Part shown: one piece after another, positions 7,491-9,721 of the stretch
How positions within the stretch are numbered: position 1 is the first letter of the stretch
How the letters are laid out: each line of letters starts with the position of its first letter
From: an uncultured Acetobacteraceae bacterium
GTDB lineage: Bacteria > Pseudomonadota > Alphaproteobacteria > Acetobacterales > Acetobacteraceae
Assembly: GCA_937930165.1 (NCBI GenBank)
Contig: CALGVL010000200.1
Span: 1 to 9,721 of the forward strand
Direction: 5' to 3'
DNA length: 9,721 bases
Notes under the pieces: model-generated
What the model was told of the DNA's origin: nothing
What the model saw: only the letters and a program-made list of their open reading frames with translations
Databases searched by the model: none
Made by a program: the position numbers and the translations under genes

Positions 7491-8524
7491 CAGACCAGCC
7501 TCCCCTTTTCCACCACCACCTCCCCATCCAGCGCGATGGTGCAGTTCCTGACGGGTATGTCGAAATGCCCTTCGGTGAAACGGCCGGCGAATTCATTGGC
7601 GCCGGTCGAGAACAGGAAATTCCCGGCGAAGGCGCGCAGCTCCGTGCCGTTGGTGTCGCGCCGGTCATACATGGCCAGGGCCTCGTAGCGCGCCCGTTCG
7701 TTCAGCCCCCAGCCGACATGGGAGACGGCATAGGCGGCGCGGTCCCCCCAGGCGGCGAGGTAGCGGCGCATCAGCTCGGCATCCGTGCCCTCGCCCTCGA
7801 TGGCCTCGATATGGTCGTCCCGGAGCGTGAGGCGCACCGGGCGTTCCAGGTAGCGCTTGAAGGTCAGGTTCACGTCGCCGGCATCCAGCACCAGAGTGCC
7901 ATTCACGCTGCCGGCGCGGGGGAAGGAGACGACGACGCCCCCCGGCCAGTGCGCCACCGTGCCCGGCCGGTCGCACCAGCCCCAGACGCCCGCGGTGACA
8001 GCGCCCTCCATCACCACGGTCAGGTCGGTGCCGGCATCCGAGGTCACGGTCATGCGCCTGGCCGCTCGGGCCCGCTTCACCGCGGCCTTCACCCGCACCT
8101 CGTCCTCCGGGCGGGGGACCAGCCGTTCCAGCGCCTCCGGATGCTCGTTGGAGATCATCAGGACGCGGGCGCCGCTCTTCAAGATTTGTGACAATTCCGG
8201 CGCGTGCAACAATCCCTCCAGCGTCAGGTCCACCACCAGCGGGGAGGCGGCCAGGGCCGCCAGCACCGAAGGATGCCCGCGCAGGGCGCGGGAGGCGCCG
8301 GTGGAGCGGACCGGCACCGGGGCGGTCTGCGGCGGGGTCGGCACCACGCAGCGGAAGGGCCGGGCGCCCAGCCGCAGGGCGGCCAGCTCGGCCAATTCGA
8401 TGTTCAGGGCGCGGGACTGGCTCTCTGCCAGCAGGCAGAGCGGCATGCCCGGCTCCACCTTGCAGAGGCGCAGCACTGCCTCGAAGGCGTCGAGCCATTG
8501 GGCTTCGATCCGGTCGGTCAGCAT
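7490..8524 (-). CDS. nicX: NicX-like 2,5-dihydroxypyridine 5,6-dioxygenase (M29-aminopeptidase-like fold)
   Basis: The product is 344 residues, close to the about 350 of Pseudomonas putida NicX, a non-haem Fe(II) enzyme that opens 2,5-dihydroxypyridine to N-formylmaleamate. Recognisable blocks shared with NicX from memory are 'LLHAPELSQILKSGAR' (105-120), 'TLVLDAGDVNLTFKRY' (210-225), 'YAVSHVGWGLNERARY' (265-280), 'RAFAGNFLFSTGAN' (297-310) and 'GHFDIPVRNC' (319-328). His269, His320 and Asp322 sit where NicX has its iron ligands (H265, H318, D320 as I recall them), so the metal site looks intact. Automatic pipelines may call such proteins leucyl aminopeptidase or hypothetical. It is the first gene of the operon, with a strong GAGGAGG (complement of 8530-8536) 5 bp before the ATG. 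The family is well supported; the exact substrate could be another hydroxylated N-heterocycle. Confidence 0.82.
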   Translation of the reverse strand: MLTDRIEAQWLDAFEAVLRLCKVEPGMPLCLLAESQSRALNIELAELAALRLGARPFRCVVPTPPQTAPVPVRSTGASRALRGHPSVLAALAASPLVVDLTLEGLLHAPELSQILKSGARVLMISNEHPEALERLVPRPEDEVRVKAAVKRARAARRMTVTSDAGTDLTVVMEGAVTAGVWGWCDRPGTVAHWPGGVVVSFPRAGSVNGTLVLDAGDVNLTFKRYLERPVRLTLRDDHIEAIEGEGTDAELMRRYLAAWGDRAAYAVSHVGWGLNERARYEALAMYDRRDTNGTELRAFAGNFLFSTGANEFAGRFTEGHFDIPVRNCTIALDGEVVVEKGRLV

Positions 8525-8560
8525 CCTGGCCTCCTCGGCGCCGATCCTGGCACAGCGCGA

Positions 8561-8574
8561 GTTTAATATGAAAC
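8561..8574. promoter_or_regulatory. Candidate MarR operator, 14-bp near-perfect palindrome
   Basis: GTTTAATATGAAAC reads almost the same on both strands: GTTT and AAAC are perfect ends, ATAT is the centre, and only the fifth/tenth base pair breaks symmetry. It overlaps the candidate -10 element of the nicX-like operon. Size and AT-rich core suit a MarR dimer. Assignment to this regulator is inferred from position. Confidence 0.4.
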
Positions 8575-8591
8575 AGCACTTATCTTGAAAA
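8563..8591 (-). promoter_or_regulatory. Candidate sigma70-type promoter for the nicX-like operon
   Basis: Read on the minus strand, TTTTCA (complement of 8586-8591) is a 4/6 match to TTGACA. A 17-bp spacer separates it from TATTAA (complement of 8563-8568), a 4/6 match to TATAAT. Transcription would start about 25-30 bp before the ATG at 8524. This is a pattern match only; no start site is known. Confidence 0.33.
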
Positions 8592-8599
8592 GCTATTAT
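8570..8599 (+). promoter_or_regulatory. Candidate promoter for the MarR gene
   Basis: TATTAT at 8594-8599 matches the -10 consensus at 5 of 6 positions. GAAACA at 8570-8575 is a weak (3/6) -35 element with an 18-bp spacer. The start would fall near 8606, some 50 bp before the TTG start. It overlaps the opposite-facing promoter, so one bound repressor could block both. Confidence 0.3.
8581..8595. promoter_or_regulatory. Second candidate operator, imperfect 15-bp inverted repeat
   Basis: TATCTT - GAA - AAGCTA is an inverted repeat with 6-base arms matching at five positions around a 3-base centre. It covers the candidate -35 of the leftward promoter and touches the -10 of the rightward one. 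It lies about 20 bp (two helical turns) from the centre of the 14-bp palindrome, which would place two dimers on the same DNA face. Confidence 0.28.
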
Positions 8600-8644
8600 T
8601 CCAGAGCGCGCGTGACCGTGGTTTGTTATCCTTACGAAAAATCC

Positions 8645-8649
8645 GGAGG
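8645..8649 (+). promoter_or_regulatory. Ribosome binding site deciding a TTG start for the MarR gene
   Basis: GGAGG lies 6 bp before TTG at 8656 and 12 bp before GTG at 8662. The spacing favours the rare TTG start. An earlier TTG (8623) and a later ATG (8677) have no comparable site. Confidence 0.5.
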
Positions 8650-8655
8650 CGCGTT

Positions 8656-9135
8656 TTGCTCGTGACGACTCAGCCTATGGCCAACAACGCGGCACCGACC
8701 CGCTTCATCGACGATTACCTCCTGTACCTCCTGGCCCGGGCATCGCATGTCGTCTCCAGCGAGTTCCACGAACAATTGCGCCGCCGCGGCATCAGCGTGC
8801 CGGTCTGGCGGGTGCTGGCCAGCCTGGCCGGTAGCCAGGGTGAGACCGTGACGCGACTGGCTGAGATCTGCCTGCTGCAGCAGCCCACCATGACCAAATT
8901 GCTGGACCGCATGGTCCGGGACGGCCTGGTGATGCGCAGCCAGGACAGCCGTGACCGCCGCGTGGTGCGGGTGGCGCTGACCCAGCGCGGCGAGGCCATC
9001 GCCACGGAACTAACCCAGGCCGCGAAGCAGCACGAGGCCGAGTTGCTGGCCCGCTATCCGGAAGCCGAGGCGATGGCGATCAAGGATCTGCTGCGATCCA
9101 TCCTGCAGCGGCATTCCAGGCCACGCCGCGGCTGA
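8656..9135 (+). CDS. MarR-family transcriptional regulator (NicR-like by context)
   Basis: From the TTG at 8656 the product is 159 residues, typical for MarR. An N-terminal dimerisation helix ('FIDDYLLYLLARASHVVSSEF', about 17-37) leads into the winged helix-turn-helix: 'ISVPVWRVLASLAG' (46-59), 'TVTRLAEICLLQQPTMTKLLDRMVRDGLV' (64-92), then the wing with the family hallmark 'DSRDRR' (97-102) and 'VALTQRG' (106-112), ending in a C-terminal dimerisation helix. It is divergent to the nicX-like operon. In P. putida the nicotinate genes are controlled by the MarR protein NicR, encoded with nicX, so a repressor of this operon responding to a pathway compound is a reasonable inference. Start alternatives are GTG 8662 and ATG 8677; all keep the full domain. 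It converges on the right-edge gene. Confidence 0.92.
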   Translation: MLVTTQPMANNAAPTRFIDDYLLYLLARASHVVSSEFHEQLRRRGISVPVWRVLASLAGSQGETVTRLAEICLLQQPTMTKLLDRMVRDGLVMRSQDSRDRRVVRVALTQRGEAIATELTQAAKQHEAELLARYPEAEAMAIKDLLRSILQRHSRPRRG

Positions 9136-9169
9136 GCGCGGCGCCGACGACCTGCCACCCAACGGAATG

Positions 9170-9189
9170 GCGGGAAGCTGTTTTCCTGC
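9170..9189. terminator. Possible hairpin between convergent genes
   Basis: In the 77-bp gap between the MarR gene and the right-edge gene, GCGGGAA pairs with TTCCTGC (seven pairs, one of them G-U) around the loop GCTGTT. A symmetric hairpin between convergent stops could serve both transcripts, but no T-run follows on either strand, so it is not a standard intrinsic terminator. Weak support. Confidence 0.25.
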
Positions 9190-9212
9190 ACGATCAGAAC
9201 AGTGCCGCCGGC

Positions 9213-9721
9213 CTATGAGCCGGTCGCCTCGCCGGCACCTCCCAGGGATAGGCATGCCGGGCTGCGAGCGGTCGGCACGGCGCTGCCGCTATTGCCATCT
9301 CTGTCCTGCCTCGTCCCGGAAACCGGGCACTGGCTTTCCAGCAGCCCGGCGGCGGCAAGGCGGCGGCAGAAATCCAGCGCGCCCTCGCCAAGCTCCGCCG
9401 GGCTCGCGCCGCGCTCCAGCCCTTCCAGCCAGCCAAGCTCCCGCGGGCCGAGCGGCAGGCGGCCGCCGGCCCAGCGCAACTCCGCCCTGCCATCCGGCAG
9501 CGCCGCGACATGGTGCAGCATCCGGTCAGCGAGGCGCAGCCGGCCCTCCGGACCGGGTGGCGGCGTCAGCAGCCCGCGCGCTGGCAGCGGTGCCCGACTC
9601 TCGGCCAGGTGGTCCAGCAGGGCCAGGGAAAGCCCCTCCAGCGCCGCCGGACTCGCCATGGCATCCAGGCGGTCCGCCATGGCCCGCAGCAGGGCGGGGG
9701 CTGCGGCGGGCTCGGCCAGGC
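9213..9721 (-). CDS. Unidentified protein, C-terminal part with winged-helix-like end (5' end outside window)
   Basis: On the minus strand the frame is open from the window edge to TAG (complement of 9213-9215), giving at least 168 residues. An ATG at 9680 is possible, but coding character continues upstream of it, so the gene probably starts outside the window. An Ala/Leu/Arg-rich helical stretch ('LLRAMADRLDAMASPAALEGLSLALLDHLAE') is followed by 'LADRMLHHVAALPDGRAELRWAGG', 'LPLGPRELGWLEGL' and 'FCRRLAAAGLL'. The order helix bundle, short strands, then two helices looks like a winged helix. Cupin/JmjC ribosomal-oxygenase-type proteins and methyltransferases with a C-terminal regulatory domain can both end this way; neither is shown. 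The last about 43 residues (from 'ESQCPVSG') look unlike a folded domain and may be a frameshifted or variable tail. Confidence 0.6.
   Translation of the reverse strand, partial: LAEPAAAPALLRAMADRLDAMASPAALEGLSLALLDHLAESRAPLPARGLLTPPPGPEGRLRLADRMLHHVAALPDGRAELRWAGGRLPLGPRELGWLEGLERGASPAELGEGALDFCRRLAAAGLLESQCPVSGTRQDRDGNSGSAVPTARSPACLSLGGAGEATGS

Larger units (their letters stand above)
8525..8655. promoter_or_regulatory. Divergent control region between the nicX-like operon and the MarR gene
   Basis: This 131-bp gap separates two divergently transcribed genes. Its middle (about 8560-8640) is clearly AT-richer than everything around it, as expected for promoters in a high-GC genome. It contains candidate promoters in both directions and two short palindromes, listed separately. 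The layout, a MarR-family gene facing the operon it probably controls, is the classic arrangement in which one repressor bound in the shared region shuts both promoters until a pathway aromatic acid or phenol-like ligand releases it. Confidence 0.65.

Noticed and set aside
8569..8590. Direct repeat TGAAA ... TGAAA, 17 bp apart, in the divergent promoter region
   Set aside because: Five-base repeats are likely by chance in an AT-rich patch. The inverted repeats explain the same bases better as operator sites.
1..9721. CRISPR arrays, transposon ends, tRNA or rRNA genes, integration sites
   Set aside because: No regularly spaced repeats, transposase-like frames, terminal inverted repeats or structured RNA signatures were found on reading both strands.

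Overview
The window is very GC-rich (about 70% by eye) with densely packed, often overlapping genes and strong third-position G/C bias. This suggests a high-GC alphaproteobacterium. The gene content and protein style recall Acetobacteraceae such as Roseomonas, but that is an impression from protein composition and not a measured assignment. No rRNA, tRNA, CRISPR array, insertion sequence or phage gene was seen.

Left part (1-3108, + strand): the end of an exopolysaccharide/surface-glycan locus. In order it holds the C-terminus of a heparinase II/III-family protein (cut by the window edge), a short Wzz-like chain-length/co-polymerase protein without an attached kinase domain, an O-antigen ligase/polymerase-type membrane protein with the HPHN motif, and a small PglC-like phosphoglycosyl transferase that would start glycan assembly on undecaprenyl phosphate. 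The last three genes overlap or abut (1-bp and 8-bp overlaps) and form a translationally coupled run.

Middle (3204-4025, +): a stand-alone class I SAM-dependent methyltransferase of unknown substrate. It lies tail-to-tail, with a 7-bp gap, against the next operon.

Right part (8524 to 4033, - strand): a tight four-gene operon. Its promoter-proximal gene resembles NicX (2,5-dihydroxypyridine 5,6-dioxygenase). It is followed by an alpha/beta hydrolase (compare NicD, N-formylmaleamate deformylase), an acyl-CoA-dehydrogenase-fold flavoprotein lacking the usual catalytic glutamate, and an AMP-forming acyl-CoA ligase. A MarR-family regulator (8656-9135, +) is transcribed divergently from an AT-rich control region that contains two candidate palindromic operators. 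NicX, a NicD-type hydrolase and a MarR regulator together match the core of known nicotinate/picolinate-type pathways. Pairing them with a CoA ligase and an atypical ACAD-fold enzyme does not match the nic gene set and may be an undescribed catabolic route for an N-heteroaromatic or related acid.

Right edge (9213-9721, -): the C-terminal part of a protein cut by the window end. It has a winged-helix-like end and an odd non-conserved tail, and it converges on the MarR gene.
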